This document shows positions 10,268 to 22,993 of a stretch of 64,000 bases of DNA, one piece after another. This stretch comes from Patellaria atrata CBS 101060. Taxonomy: Eukaryota; Ascomycota; Dothideomycetes; Patellariales; Patellariaceae. The translations under genes and the position numbers were made by a program. Within the stretch, counting starts at the first letter, position 1. Each line of letters starts with the position of its first letter. A model generated the notes under the pieces. It was not told where the DNA came from and did no database searches. It worked only from the letters and a program-made list of their open reading frames with translations. Location: the NCBI GenBank assembly GCA_010093705.1, contig MU006090.1, positions 1,701,817-1,765,816 on the forward strand. Reading direction: 5' to 3'.

Positions 10268-12542
10268 TTACGAACCCTGCTTTAATGCCCTAAAAGCGGC
10301 TACAGTCTGTACAACTCCCGTAACTAAAGAAAAGAGCGCCAAAAGGACACTCACAATCCCGAACCAAACAACGAGCCAAAATGTCCACCACTGCAGGCTA
10401 TCTCTCTGATCTTTCCACAGTTCCCTCAATCCTCTTGGTTTCTGCTTTTCCAGCACATAACCTAGGTATTTCATTCTCTCACTGAAGTAGGGGTATTTGT
10501 TGTACGTATCTAAGTTATGCTTGTGTCCGTACGCTAAAATGCCTTGCATCATTAAAAGCAAATCCTCGGGGTAGTAGCCTCCCTGCTCGTCTACAGCTAC
10601 GTCAAGAACTTCGCGGATAGGGATCCAACCCTTCTCACTTGCCGCTAGTCGCTTCGCCGCAAAGATTCCTGCGATATGGTGAGGCGCTGGAGCGTCTAAC
10701 CAGGTACGAAGAAGTGAGCGCACGGGCTCTGTGCGGTGGGAAAGCTCGGTTTGATCACGCTCACGCATGGAACTCGGCCGTAGTGGACGACCGCCGACCG
10801 AGTATTTGCCCGCGGCGCGAGCTATTGTCTCCTGCTGTTGCCTGTGTTTTGGTTCGATAGATCCGAAAATGTGCGCGTAAGTTTTGAGCAACTCTGTCAG
10901 CGTGAGTGTTTTTGCTCCACTAAGTCACCGCATTAGCATAGCTACATTCACATACTTTTCAAAAGTGGACTTACCGTGGTTGATGTGCTAGCAGTGTTGG
11001 ACACCAGAATACATAAATAATCCTATCGTCGACCCAGAGGTGCTCAGCTAGATTCGACGTCCACATCACGTTCCAGTCCTTTGAGATTCTCTGTACACTT
11101 TGTAGAGCTAAGCTCGCCGGAGAGAACTCAGCGGCAAGTCTTCGCGGCTCGGGGAGAAGGAATTTCTTCTCATCCTGATCATATATCATCGGTCTTCGAC
11201 CTTTTGGATCTGGGCGTGGTACATAAGTGAAGCCGTGATACTGGTCCCCAAGCTTGACTAATTGCGCCAACGACGGGGGATTGGATATCCCGGGCTCGTC
11301 GTTTACATAGTCCCGATTGAACCTTTCACCAAGCCAAAATAACGACTCGTGACGCAGATTGATTCGCCATTTATATCGTCCCTGGCCATCGAACTTTTCA
11401 GGCACGAGACCGGTTTTCATACATTGATTGGCCAATATGAGTTCGAAGCGGTCGATGACGGTGAAATTCGAAACCCCTCCCTTTTCAAGCTCTGGCACGT
11501 CTTGAGCTCTCTGCATTGCGAGACCCGTCTGAGCGAGGATCTTCAAGCCTTCGTCCCAGCCGAAGTTTTCGACAGTGTCGTGCCAGGGGCTGATGATATC
11601 AGAGGAGCGCCAAGCGTAGGGAGCAATCGTGCTTTCGAGGAATTCGTAGAGCCGTGGTGCATGCATGAGCTCGAATCGATATTGGGTGTCCTGTCCCATG
11701 GTTGGATGCGTTTTCTCGGAGCCGTACAGGCTGCACATCAGCTCAGTCGAATGCTCATCAAGAAGCTCAACGGTGAGAAGGTTGTTCTTATGGCGAGATG
11801 GGGCAGATGCGTTTAGTCCTTGTACAATCGCACTCTGCCAGTCTATTGTCCCCACTATGGCAGGTTTTTGACCCACCGGAAGCTTACTAGCGAAATATTC
11901 TAGAGGAATGAGCAGGGAATTGTACAAAGGTAGTTATTCGGGAGTAAATATACCTTTGTATTCTTTGACACCAGGATACTCCTTCTTCATGAGCGCATCC
12001 ATCTCTTCTCTCGAGAATACATTCTCGCCATAAAAGACGTTTGACATGCTGCTACTGCTCGAGGTTCCTCTAGAGGAGTCATCACTTTCGCTCGTATAAT
12101 CAGGGTACGACTGCCCCGTCCCTCGTCTTTTCATTCTTCTCCCGTGAATATCTGCCTCCCCTTCCTTGAACCCTCGATTCGACATTCGTAAAACTCGGCT
12201 CTTTCCTCGAGGACTTGAATACCATTCATCTTCTTCGTCCGAATCAAACCATCTGCGCCTGCATCCTCTATCAAGACCCCCCTTTCCACTTCCCTGACGC
12301 ATAGACTGGCCCGTCTCAACTCTCCTCAATCCATATTCCAAATCTTGCAAATCATCACTATCCCTGGCGGAAGAGATCAATTTTCTGAGCATTTCATTGC
12401 TATGTGCCATTTGACTGAGCATCTCCCCGTGCCACGTGACCATCTTTTCGAGCAACTGCTCTTGGGTGGGAAGTCGGTGCGGCGATTCAGTCATTTCTGG
12501 TGAGTGGCTGCGATCGTGGCCTGCTCTACTGGAAGTATTCAT
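10268..12542 (-). CDS. Fungal protein of unknown function with a C-terminal membrane anchor
   Basis: I do not recognise a named family. Exons on the minus strand: 12542-11954, 11899-10975 and 10919-10268, giving 721 residues. The first about 195 residues are polar and probably disordered: SPEMTESPHRLPTQEQLLEK, a possible short coiled coil, then Arg/Ser/Asp-rich sequence including DSDEEDEW. The middle looks globular and well conserved in character, rich in Trp and Tyr (IGT-less segments such as VGTIDWQSAIVQGL, RINLRHESLFWLGERF, HGFTYVPRPDPKGRR, SKDWNVMWTSNLAEHLWVDD). The last about 45 residues carry a long hydrophobic stretch starting WWTFWLVVWFGIVSVLL and ending near ALKQGS. That suggests one or two tail membrane segments, with most of the protein in the cytosol. 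Its 3' end converges on RPP40, only 57 bases away. Confidence 0.75.
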
Positions 12543-14880
12543 TTTGGGATTATAGAAAGAAAAAGAGACAGATATCTTGAATTATGGGAAGCACGACTAA
12601 AGGAGCTGAAAGCAAAGCTGAAACGAAGCAGCGGATGCCTAGTTCAACTCTCGTCGGAATACTCAATTTCAACTGCTGAAAGATTCAATAGCTAACCAAC
12701 TCGGAATACTCGGGCTATCGGTGACGGAAAAGAGTTGTAAATGTACACCAGAACTATTTTCTTTGTACCGCATAGTGGGAATATCTACCTAACTATAGAA
12801 AATCCTTAGGTTTGGGGGCCAAAACGAGACTTCTGTAAACTCTCTAGCTTACACAGTTAGCTAGAGCTCCATTCTAACGACAAATCATTGGCAGAATATT
12901 GATAGCTTCCCCAGCACTCATCTTGACGACATACCTCCTTTTTCGCGATATCTTAAACCGAAGAAAAAGGAATGCAACAATAGAAAGATGCCTTTTGGGC
13001 GCAAAACCGGGAGCGGGATGCTCATTATCGGGTAGACGGACGGTCTTTCTATCAGAACTAGCTACCTTAGTTCTACAAGTCCGTCTCAGTAATCTCGGCC
13101 ACTGTTGGTTAGAAGGGTTTTGAACAGCCTTTGTTCAACGGACAATCCCCATTGTGTATACATATGTAAGATAGTAGTAAACCGGGCTTCTCCTGTCAAA
13201 TGTGGAAGTTGCCGAGATGACATAAGGACCGAAAAAGAATTGCTGATGGAGTTCTGGAGGTATGCAGTATTTACTGTAAGCAGAAGTGCCTAGGCTCTAC
13301 TTAATAACTCAGTATCCTCCCGGTGCTCTTGCAAGATTTGGACCTTGTTCTGCCCGGCTGTACCGGACGGTTTGGGGGCATTTAGATGAATTTCTTTTCG
13401 TAAGTTGAGCCTATATATTACCATTTGCCATTGTCATGCCGATTGCCCCTCTGATAATCATGTGAAGCTCGAGTTCGAGGATGGTGTACTCCATAACAGG
13501 AGAGGACTCTCACAAAAATCCGGAAGAATACAAAAAATCGCCTTTACTCGTTAGAATGTTGGTAACTGGTAAGGAAACGTGGTAGATGATATAATAAGTT
13601 GAATAGAAATAGATGGGGAGAAGATCTCATAGACTTCTATAAAAAGGTCGTCCCCTCTAGGATGCCGGGGAACGATTCAATTGGAAAATTCGTTAATTTT
13701 ATTAAATTGGGCAAAGAATATTTCCTCTGCCAGCATTCCGTCTTGTATACGAGCGTTACAACGAAAGTCCAAGCACTACTAAGGAGGATTTATATTCTAA
13801 TACTTAGTACGGATACTACTGTAATGAAAAGTGTAAAAAGGTGCGGGAGAACTCGCCTACCTTACGGCTTAAGCTTGTTCGGATGTTCATGACCCAAATC
13901 GCCAAAGAGCTTTTTTTTGTGTGCCTACTAACGAACCCAAACATCTATCCTTCATTTTTCACCTTCATCCCAAATCCTCCCATTCTTCACCGAGTGTCAT
14001 TCATTGACCACCGTGCTCGCACCTTAGACACGCCCCGCCACCTTGACCGAAGCCTTTTCGAATCCCGCACTTCGCCCTCTCGCTCGTGTCTAAGTACCAC
14101 CACCACTGCACGTCCAGGCAACCCACCTTTTCCCTACAGTTCTCACTGTTAGTATCCTGCAACCCACACCACATATCCGCTTACCTACTCTTCAACCATT
14201 TCTCTACGGCCTATGTTCCCATTGCATTGAATTGTGAAGGTCAGTAAAGTTTGTCCCGCGTCCGTCATCCAAGCGACGCCTCGCAAATCCTAAACTGTCC
14301 CGAAATCCAACAACAAACCGACATACTAGTGGGTTCGACTGAAATCGACGCGCCAGATCACCATTCCTTGCGGCTTGCGAGTCACTCGCTCCATTTATTT
14401 TTTTTTTGGACTTGCGTTGATGAACACTATTACCTTGAGGGTTCACAAGCTAACGATCAGTCCTATAGTTAATCACAACACTTTTCTTCTCCCACGAACA
14501 ATTTCCGCGCTCTCTCGACTTCAACTATCTCGCTCACCATACATCCTATCCGCACCCTACCAACGGTCACTTTGTCACATTTTAGTCGGAACGGTAGTTG
14601 GGTGCTCTACGGAGTTAGGCATAGCGAAAGAAATTAACTTACCGACGATACAGGAGTTCGGGAAGAGTAAATTGAGATACATTCTACGGCCGAGCAGTCT
14701 CACGGATCTGGAGGTGCGGAGAGGACGGCTGTTGTACCTCTCCGGACCAGAGAGGCAGTCCAGCTGTAGACGCTCTTTATAAGGTCCATTGCTGCTTAGG
14801 CATATAACGCATACCCGCAAGCGATATATCCTTCTCAAAGGTATTTTACCAAGGCTGACCACCTGGTAAATTAATTCACC
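12543..14880. other. Long intergenic region (about 2.3 kb) with no supported gene
   Basis: Separates the divergent membrane-anchored gene and the La-motif gene. A 97-codon open frame at 13599-13892 and a 103-codon frame at 13841-14152 are unsupported. A small inverted repeat, CTCTAGCT...AGCTAGAG, lies at about 12841-12868. From about 13950 to 14600 the plus strand is rich in C and T, which fits a long 5' leader for the La-motif gene. Several short ATG-initiated frames lie there and could act as upstream ORFs. I cannot place a transcription start. Confidence 0.5.
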
Positions 14881-17800
14881 ATGGCATCTTCGACACTCAA
14901 ATCCGCTGCAGATTCCCCCGTTTCTGGGATATTCTCATACGCACAGGCAGCAAAGGGACTGTCATCTTCGGGACCTTCTACGGTTCAGTCAAGTAAAGCC
15001 CCTTCCGGGGCCGTCAGTCCGTCAGGAGATAATGCTACATCTCATGACGCGATCCCCAATGCTCCATCGGGAATGAATTGGGCAGACGATGTAGAGGTCA
15101 ACGGCACATCCTCCAAGGATAGCTTAGCTAAAACTCCGGAGATATTTCCTCAACATGTTGAACCTGAAAGTTCGAGCGAGAAAGTCGATCTAAGCCATGC
15201 CAACCCGCCCTCGAGTACCGCATCGCCCGAATTTGGAGCCTCGTCCACGTCAACATTAGCGAAAGAGGATGATTTTTCTTCATTGCCAAATGCTTCATCA
15301 GAGTCAACATGGGAAAATAAGTCTCAAAGTTCAACGGCAATCGACAGGTCAACCGATCATTCGGAGGGAGGAACGGAACAGCCTAAAGAGACTCCAGTCG
15401 AAATGGAGAAGACATTGCCGAAAGTGTTACACGAGGCACCAATTCCGGCGGTGAATTTCTGGAAGCAGCGAGCCGAGGAATTGAAACTCAAGACTGCATC
15501 AACTTCACAAGCAACCAAACCGGTAGCTTCATCATTTCCCAACGCATCAAATGGAAATGGCAAGACTGGTGAAAGGCCTAGTGATGCACCGGGAGTAGAC
15601 GGGAGAAAGAAGACTGAAGGTCGGGTTAAGATCTTAGCAGATGAGCAGAACGCTGCATCTTCAAGTAAGCATAGAAAAGGGAGTGGCGAAGGTCACTCTC
15701 GATTGTGGGATAATGATGCTCGACGTGAACCGGGTGACCTCGATAAGCATAGAAAAGGAAGCCATTTTTTGAAGAGTGTAGAGAAAGACTCGACCCCTAA
15801 ACCCCCACCACCCGTCAAGGATGAGACATCTTGGCCTACTCCGGAAAGTGCACAGGAAGAGGGGCGGAAACGGTCACAGGAGAAGGATGAAAAATCTGAG
15901 AAAGAGAAGACTCCACCTACAGGCTCCAAATCTCACGACAAGAAATGGGTCCATGTCCATCACATACCAAATGTCATTTTCAGCACGCCCCTACCTAACA
16001 CGAGCTCAAGACGAGGTGGACGTGGTGGTGGGCGCGGTGGCAGAGAAAGTGGTGGTCGGGGTGCGGGATATGGAACGAGCGGAAGTATTGTCGTTGAGAA
16101 AGATGTGCAATCGCTTGTCAATACGCTCCCTAACGGCGATCATCCAAGGCGCGGAAGGCCAGAGACCACTACCCGAAATGGTTCTCCGTCCAAAGGAAGG
16201 AGAGGCGTTAGCGCTAACTCCAGTTTCATCCGCGAAACATCCGACTCCACAAGTGCACCGGAGCGTGACCCAAAGCCCAAAGCTTCGGCTGATTCAGTAC
16301 CAAATTCTGCTCGAGCAAGGCCTGAAGATGAAGGAACAACAAGTCCAACAAATACTGGACAATCTACTGCTGGACTTCGCCAATATCCACCAAACAAACA
16401 GAGACTGACCCGTAGGCAGGATCAACCCAACGCAGGAGATAGGAGAAAGGATACTGAGCCCGTTACTGAGGGAGAGCACTCTCATCGCCCCACTCGGCGT
16501 AAATCTACAGCAACTCAGACAGACGGTAAGCTTCTAATAGACTTGGCACTCAGCATGTGGTTCGGTAGACTAACCTCTGTAGATAATGGTGAACGTCGTC
16601 CAAGTAATACGTTTGAACCGCAATCCACAGCATCGAGAGCTAATGGTACGGATCGTCGTGGTAGCATGATTAACTCGATAACGAACCGTGAACGAGGAGG
16701 AGAGCATCGCGGACGAGGAGGCGGCCGAGGTGGTAGGGGAGGGGGTCACCCGTACCAGTTGGCGACCCACTTTCCTAACTCACAGTTCCCCAATAATCAC
16801 TCTGCAAGTATGGCCTCTCCTTTCGTTACACCGAGATCGCCTTCCTATCCGTATTCCGAAGGGCCGAATGGATTTGTGGCATCTCCGCAACATACTCGCG
16901 GTTTTCGTGGTCAAGGGCCACGATCGCAATCGATTCCAAATGAGAACTACGGCCGCGGTCCCAAAACTTTTTCTCCAGTCACACCGAGTATGCCTGGGTT
17001 TCCACAATATACTGGAATTTACGACTATTCCTCAATGCAACCAATGAGTGCTGGTCCTTACTCGCCTTATATTGATAGCTATACGCTGATACAAATGGTA
17101 ACCCATCAATTGTAAGTCCACGCATATTCCATTAGCAAATAGTAATTTAACACACCGTAGGGAATACTATTTCTCACTCGATAATCTTTGCAAAGACATG
17201 TTCCTACGGAAACATATGGATTCTCAGGGATTTGTTTTCTTGACCGTAATTGCAGACTTTAACCGGATCAAGAATCTAACTACCGACATTGAACTCATCA
17301 AGATGGTCTGCTATCAATCACGCAACATCGAGTTCAAGACTGGTATAGATGGCAAGGATCGATTACGCAAGAGAGAAGGTTGGGAGCAGTGGGTGTTACA
17401 ACTTTCTGAGCGCGACCTATCGGTACAAAACGACGAACCTGTCGAGTTACACTATCCTCCAATCCCGCACCCCGTTGATTCCAATGTCCAACAGATAATG
17501 AGATACGCTCCGGTTCCAATGGGTTACCCAACTAGTCCTTCATTTATACCTGGTGGGCAAAGCTTTCAGTCTCTGAATGGGATGGCAACTAGTTCTATCT
17601 CGCCTACTAAGTCCCATGGGACCAATGGAGTCTCGAATTCGGCTTCACCATCGAAGAGTGTAGCAAGTCCGAATGAATTACCAGCAACTTCACCGGTACT
17701 GAACCATCAATCGCCGGATGTAGAAACAGATTCATTCGAAGATAATCAAATCGAGGTTTTGAGTGTGATTGTTCGGAAAGGAGAGTTAAGTCCACAGACG

Positions 17801-18542
17801 GCTCCCTTCCATTCTGCAGCGTCCCGGACCTTCTCTAGTGGGTCTATTGACGGCAACAGCTTTGATAAGAGTCAAAACGGACCACAAATCAATGGTCACA
17901 GTCCAACATCAGCGTATGTTATATTCCCAGAAAATGAGAGTCAAGAACAAGGTCACTAACAAACCGAGTAGTGTTGATAGTCGTAAACTGTTTGAGACAA
18001 AGAGGTCGCTGAGTCCAGCTGCTTCGAACTCCTCGAAAGCAACCAATTCTTTGAACCTCTTCTGGGTTAAAGGCAATGAAGCGCCTGTAGAATCGCTTCC
18101 CTCGGATACTACCTCCGAGTTATATACAGATCTTCGCGTGAAGGCACTTGGGCAACGGCAAGATGCGCCCACTGGTAAATGTCCTTACGATATGGACATT
18201 CTTTACCAATTCTGGTCTCATTTCCTGATTCGAAATTTCAATTCAGGCATGTATGACGAGTTCCGCCGTCTTGCATTTGATGACGCGAATCTACGCATGT
18301 CTGACACCGGTGTGAGAAACCTCCTGAAGTACTACGGCGAGGCGCTCTCAAGTCAGAACATCATTCGGGATCGAATAGCAAGGCACTATGTCAACTTTGT
18401 TCTTTCCGAGGATCCTAGTTCGGATAAACCTGCTCTCAAACAGTTGCGATCAGCCTGGCGAAACGGCGCACTCAATCTGAAGAACCGCAAGAAGATTAGT
18501 GCCTACGTGGATGCTAATCTCAAAGCTGCACTTGAGGCATAA
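14881..18542 (+). CDS. La-motif RNA-binding protein (LARP1/Sro9/Slf1-like)
   Basis: An mRNA-binding translation factor type. Exons 14881-16525, 16583-17111, 17161-17913 and 17972-18542 give 1165 residues. The N-terminal half is low-complexity, with the motif FSYAQAAKG near residue 20. That motif is common at this position in fungal La-related proteins. Two RGG/GGR clusters (about 16010-16070 and 16690-16750) suggest extra RNA contacts. The La motif starts across an intron at LEYYFSLDNLCKDMFLR and continues to GIDGKDRLRKREGWEQWVL. The C-terminal exon holds a helical segment (CPYDMDILYQFWSHFLIRNF..) like the LARP1-type tail. The first intron (57 bases) is a multiple of three and has no in-frame stop. 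The ATG sits in a good fungal context (CACCATGG). Confidence 0.9.
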
Positions 18543-19629
18543 CCTTCTCACCCTGATAACTACATGAGGTTCATCGGAACCGTACCCTCTGACCCTCTAA
18601 ACATATCCGAATAGCTGGCTAGCTTTCCGGTCGGATCTCGTGTACTGTACACTATTGGAACACAGCCATGGTACTCGGTTACAATCCTTGTATTATCTTA
18701 CCCCTTTTCCATATCACAAAGTCTGTGCTGGAGATCCCTTCCTTTTCCTTTATTTAACACATGTTCCCACTGTCTCCCTTCTACAAGAGGCCACATCCCA
18801 TCCACAAAAAGTTCGCTGGAGTTTGTTTCAATCACGTCATACTGGCATTAGGTTGTGGTGTTTTTTTTTTGCTGCATGCGAAACTTTTTCTACAACTTTC
18901 TTCAGTTCCAATTGCTTTCCAATTCTCTTCTCCTTCGTTATGGGATTTAGGCATGTTTTAGACTTTAAAGAATTCCAACCCCACCTAGGCAAATAAACCT
19001 GGGTAAACTTACACATTTGCTTGCTTTTTTGTGGAAAACGTCTCGCGGTACGGCTGTTTTATCTTTGTAGGCGAAAGGAAGGAAGTAGATAGAAAGATCA
19101 ATTTCAAAACCTGCTACTCTGGGATTGTGGTGTCTCGTGCATCTGGGGCCATGGGGAAGAATATACACCTTGATGGATACCTCACCTCACTCCCGTCGTT
19201 CTCCCTGTTCGTTTTCATACCACGTGCGTCCACTCCTCATATACGTCCCTCGCTTTCATTTTGATACATGTGCATTCCTTCCGTTTTCATACGCGTACGT
19301 CACCCTCTCAAAACCTAATCAAGCCACACACCACGCGGAGATCAACGTATTGAGCACCATACTGCAAGATTAAGGCACAGTCTCAGAACGAGCCTTTAGA
19401 GCATTTCATGGAGTAGTGGAGTGGACTGTTAGGACGTGTCGTATTGTGTTACTGTATTATACTTCTAGATATTCTTTTTTTTTCACTTCTATCATTCAAA
19501 ATAGCCCAACGAACTCTTTCCGACACTCTTCTACGCATTTTTCCCCCGGGAACCCACCCTCCTCCCCATCTTCCGGCCCCCAACCCTCTCCTCTACAAGT
19601 TATGCTACATGCTTCGTTTGACTCGTGAA
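18543..19629. other. Convergent intergenic region with no gene seen
   Basis: About 1.1 kb between the 3' ends of the La-motif gene and the transporter gene. Short open frames on both strands (for example 18640-18996 and 19444-19779) have no recognisable content. Long T-runs occur near 18860 and 19473. A near-palindrome, GTGTACTGTACAC, lies at about 18639-18651. Confidence 0.45.
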
Positions 19630-21083
19630 TTATTTACTCCCCGCCGCGACCGCAGCCTTGAGACTACCGACGACGGACAGGCAAATCAATGGGGAAATGG
19701 TATAAGACAACTGCGTGATGTGTCAGCACTCGAGAGCCTCCACATCTCATTTCTCCGCGAGGAGATCGAGGCAAGATAGTTGAACTCACAGTTAAAAACT
19801 TAGCGATACTCATTTTCTCCTCCTCATCACTGCCATTGACATCAGCCAGCGCGGTCAACTTCATAGCAGGGGGCCCGGTCGGCATGAGCATCATGGCGAA
19901 CCAGAGGACGGGGTCGTCACCGAGGACGGTAGTCTTGGTCACGAGGGCCCAGATGATAGGGATGGAGACGAGAGGCCAGAGGAGGTAGCGGACCAGCGTG
20001 ATGAAGACGACGGGCTTCCAGGAGACGGAGCCGCTCTCGTCGCCGCGCTTGAGGGCGCGCATGGCGCGGCTTAGCTTGACGCCGACGACGATGACCTGCA
20101 GCGCGGCGAAGAGGTCGCCGAGGTTCTTGATGCTGTTCGTCAGCCAGGCGTTGAAGTAGCCGCCTTCGTTGAAGTCGTTGAAGAAGAGGCGGTGCAGGGG
20201 CGGCGTCAGGCCGATGATGGCGCCGATGACGGCACCGATTAAAGGCGCGTTGAGGAATTGGAAGGAGTAGTGCGCCGTGTTTTGCGCCCAGGAGGGGAGC
20301 CGGTTGTAGACGTCTACGCCTTTGTTGTAGGTTTTTTTCAGCGGGGAGCGGGCGCGGTTGTGGAGGCGGTCGGGGAGAAGCGAGGTTTGCTCGTCCGTGC
20401 CATCGCCTTGACCTTCGCCGTCTGGGTCGCTGCCCTCTTCTTCATCCTCGTCTTCATTCTTCCTGTCTAGCTCGTCTGGCGCGTCCTCCTCTTGCCCGTT
20501 TAGGAGACGCGGCCCCAGCGCGAAGGTTAGCGAGTTGCTGACCATGGCATTCACCAGGAAGTATGACTTGGCGCGATCGACTGCGTCGGAGGGAGAGTCG
20601 GTGTCGGACATCAGGAGCTGGCCCAGGATACCTGTCGCAGAGAGGGCTTGGACGAGAAGGAGGGGGAGAGAGGTCGTGTTGTTGAACGCGATGGCGGGAG
20701 TGACCCATTTGGGCATTTTGAAGACCTTGGTAAAGATCACGCCAAAGGCTATCGAGAGGACATTATACATGATGGCCCACACTATTTGCACGGACCGGTT
20801 AGCGGTTATGTCAAAGACAGGGAGGATTTTCCGTACACAGCAGCGGGACATATCGCGTGGCAGTATCCAGATGGAGCTGAGACCCGACATTGGTGATGAG
20901 GAGAGCGGGGAGAAACATGCGCACACATGTTCTCGAGATGTCCTTCGCCGACGATTCTGAAAGCAGGCCGAATTGAGTTGCTATCACACCCCACAGAACA
21001 GTGAGAAGTACTGCTAAGGAGGCCTGTAGAGCTCCCAGGAATGAAGTTGTTAGACTACTTCCTTCCGACGACATGATTGCCAA
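19630..21083 (-). CDS. Auxin efflux carrier-like membrane transporter (AEC/PIN-like family)
   Basis: Bile/auxin-type secondary transporter family, in fungi mostly of unknown substrate and placed in internal membranes. Exons on the minus strand: 21083-20837, 20781-19790 and 19710-19630, giving 439 residues; a second ATG at 21074 is equally possible. N-terminal helices include SFLGALQASLAVLLTVLWGV and VRMFLPALLITNVGS. The central NNTTSLPLLLVQALSATG is a classic AEC segment. A long acidic cytosolic loop (DEDEEEGSDPDGEGQGDGT) separates the two helical halves. The C-terminal half has YSFQFLNAPLIGAVIGAI, MLMPTGPPAMKLTALADV and a last exon rebuilt as LSYTISPLICLSVVGSLKA. The middle and 3' parts of the gene are clearly GC-richer than the 5' part. 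Confidence 0.9.
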
Positions 21084-21486
21084 TGCTTGGTGTTGCAGAC
21101 CTAGAGGAACGGATCGAGCTCTATGGAGGATGTGTTATTGTTGTATCATGACCGTTCTAAAGGATCTAAGGCAGAAAAAGACGATAAGATGGACGGAAGT
21201 GCGGACATAGGGACGAGTGAAGTATTTGTACATTTTGCGGTGATAGATTATAGCATGTTCCACGGACCACGGTGATCCTACGCTGCTACCCAAGGCCTGG
21301 GCATGGCGGGAATCAAGGTACAGATACAACACGATCGAAGAATTCTCCATCTGCGTCATCACGCGTCTCAGATCCGCGGGTTACCCCACGAAACATCGAT
21401 CGCGTGCCCCTTTTCCTTACCCGTACAGAAGAACGACTTCACTGTACGGGATAAGCTATAGCTGTATTACAATATAACACAGTTCA
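21084..21486. other. Intergenic region between two minus-strand genes
   Basis: About 400 bases: the promoter side of the transporter gene and the 3' side of the ureohydrolase gene. Only short chance frames on both strands; nothing else seen. Confidence 0.4.
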
Positions 21487-22993
21487 CTACAACTCGTCTC
21501 TTATATTCTCCTTCGAGGCCGCCAAGTGAACCTTTCCCTGTTCAATTAAACCACGTCGAACAATGCTCGTTAGCACCTCAAATCCAACTTGCGCTGCTGC
21601 CAAAGCTGTCGCTTCTGTACTACCATCATAAGCTGGACTTACCTCGACTATATCCGCTCCAACGACGTTGAGTTCTTCGATACCTCGCAAGATGCGGATT
21701 AGTTCTCGCGTCGTCCATCCACCTGGTTCGGGGGTCCCGGTCCCGGGAGCTAGGCCGGGATCGATAACATCAATGTCGATGCTCAGATATACCGGAACCT
21801 TCGTACCAACTCGATCCATGATCTTAGAGATTATCCCTTTGACACCGATATCGTCAATATCATCGGTAGAGATTCGTTCCCAGCCTTGCTGAGCGTCATC
21901 TTCATAATCCTCAAAACCATCTCCGGCCAATCGTGTCCGCAGTCCTGCGTGGACCGAAGATGAGTTAACAATCAGCCCTTCCTTTGCTGCTATCCAAAAC
22001 ATGCTCCCATGGTTAAAGAAGGAGGGCGTCGACTCGTCCGCGGCATCGATCCAAGCGGAAGGGTACTTTGCGGGATGCCATGTATCTAGATGAGCATCAA
22101 AATGTACAACCGTGATAGGCTGGCCGTATATCTTCTTTAGCGCACGAAGAATGGGTAGAGCGATGCTATGATCTCCACCTAACGTGAGTAGTTTCGGCTT
22201 CTGCTGATATGGGGAAGACGAGCGTAATGACTCTGAAGGTGGCGAACGCTGGCCTAATTCGAGAAACGCTTCGCTCATTTGGCGAAGGGCCAGAGTGTTG
22301 TCAAATGGCGTTACTGGAACGTCGCCGCAGTCGACGATGTTGGCCCATGAGGTGTAGGGGTTGAGATTTGCTCGAGCGTTGAAACCGCGGAAAGAAGTCT
22401 GTCGAGAGGAACCGGCGCGGATAGCACGTGGGCCAAATCGTGCTCCTGTTCAACGTTGTTAGGACCAAATTGTATAGCGCTATTGATTTGTACAGTTCCC
22501 CTAAAGTGTACAGTACGGCCCAGATGTCGAGCCAGGTCATCTTGAAAGTCCTCTTGTTACTGTACCATGAGCTGGAGACCTTCTAAGTACTACCCTATAA
22601 AAAGCCAAGAGTGCCATGGTAGGGGAAGAGATACTAAGAAACTTCAGTGGTAGGATGTTCAAAAAATTCAACTACACACCGGGTCTATAGCTGACTGCAG
22701 TGTCAAACGGTACGCCGAGAATCCCGATATCGAACGGAACCCATGGTTGGGTTAGACAGTGAACATGAGGTAGGTGTGCAAAAGTAGATATGCCCGAGAA
22801 ACCCCACTGCTTAATGTTAGGAATTGATTGCAAATATCCCTTACCAAAATGATCATACATCAACTCCCCATTTCTGCTCCAATTCTTTCAGACGTGGGTG
22901 AAAAATCGGTTCCTCTTCAGGATCTGACGATGCAGAATGAGCGGAAGTGAGAAAGACACGAGAGAAGTAGAAATAAATGCTTAAGAACAACAT
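21487..22993 (-). CDS. Agmatinase/arginase-family ureohydrolase with signal peptide
   Basis: Binuclear manganese ureohydrolase; the family hydrolyses guanidino compounds such as agmatine to an amine plus urea. Exons on the minus strand: 22993-22859, 22809-22680 and 22445-21487, giving 407 residues. Manganese-site motifs are intact: [20 protein letters not shown] and [19 protein letters not shown]. The first exon begins [20 protein letters not shown], a good signal peptide, so the enzyme is probably secreted or in the secretory pathway. Fungal agmatinase-like proteins with leaders are known. The second intron is 234 bases and holds two TGTACAGT-like words. The substrate cannot be told from motifs, and other guanidino acids are possible. 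It diverges from the Fpg gene across 451 bases. Confidence 0.88.

Noticed and set aside
12841-12868. Inverted repeat CTCTAGCT...AGCTAGAG
   Set aside because: Arms of 8 bases are too short to claim a transposon end or terminator without more copies.
13599-13892. 97-codon plus-strand frame in the 12.5-14.9 kb spacer
   Set aside because: No recognisable motif, no flanking splice-linked exons and no family resemblance.
15821-16408. 195-codon alternate frame inside the La-motif gene
   Set aside because: No protein features; the main frame is open for 548 codons with RGG and FSYAQAAKG motifs.
20535-20960. 141-codon plus-strand frame antisense to the AEC-like transporter gene
   Set aside because: Opposite strand carries a complete AEC-family protein; this is a shadow of it.
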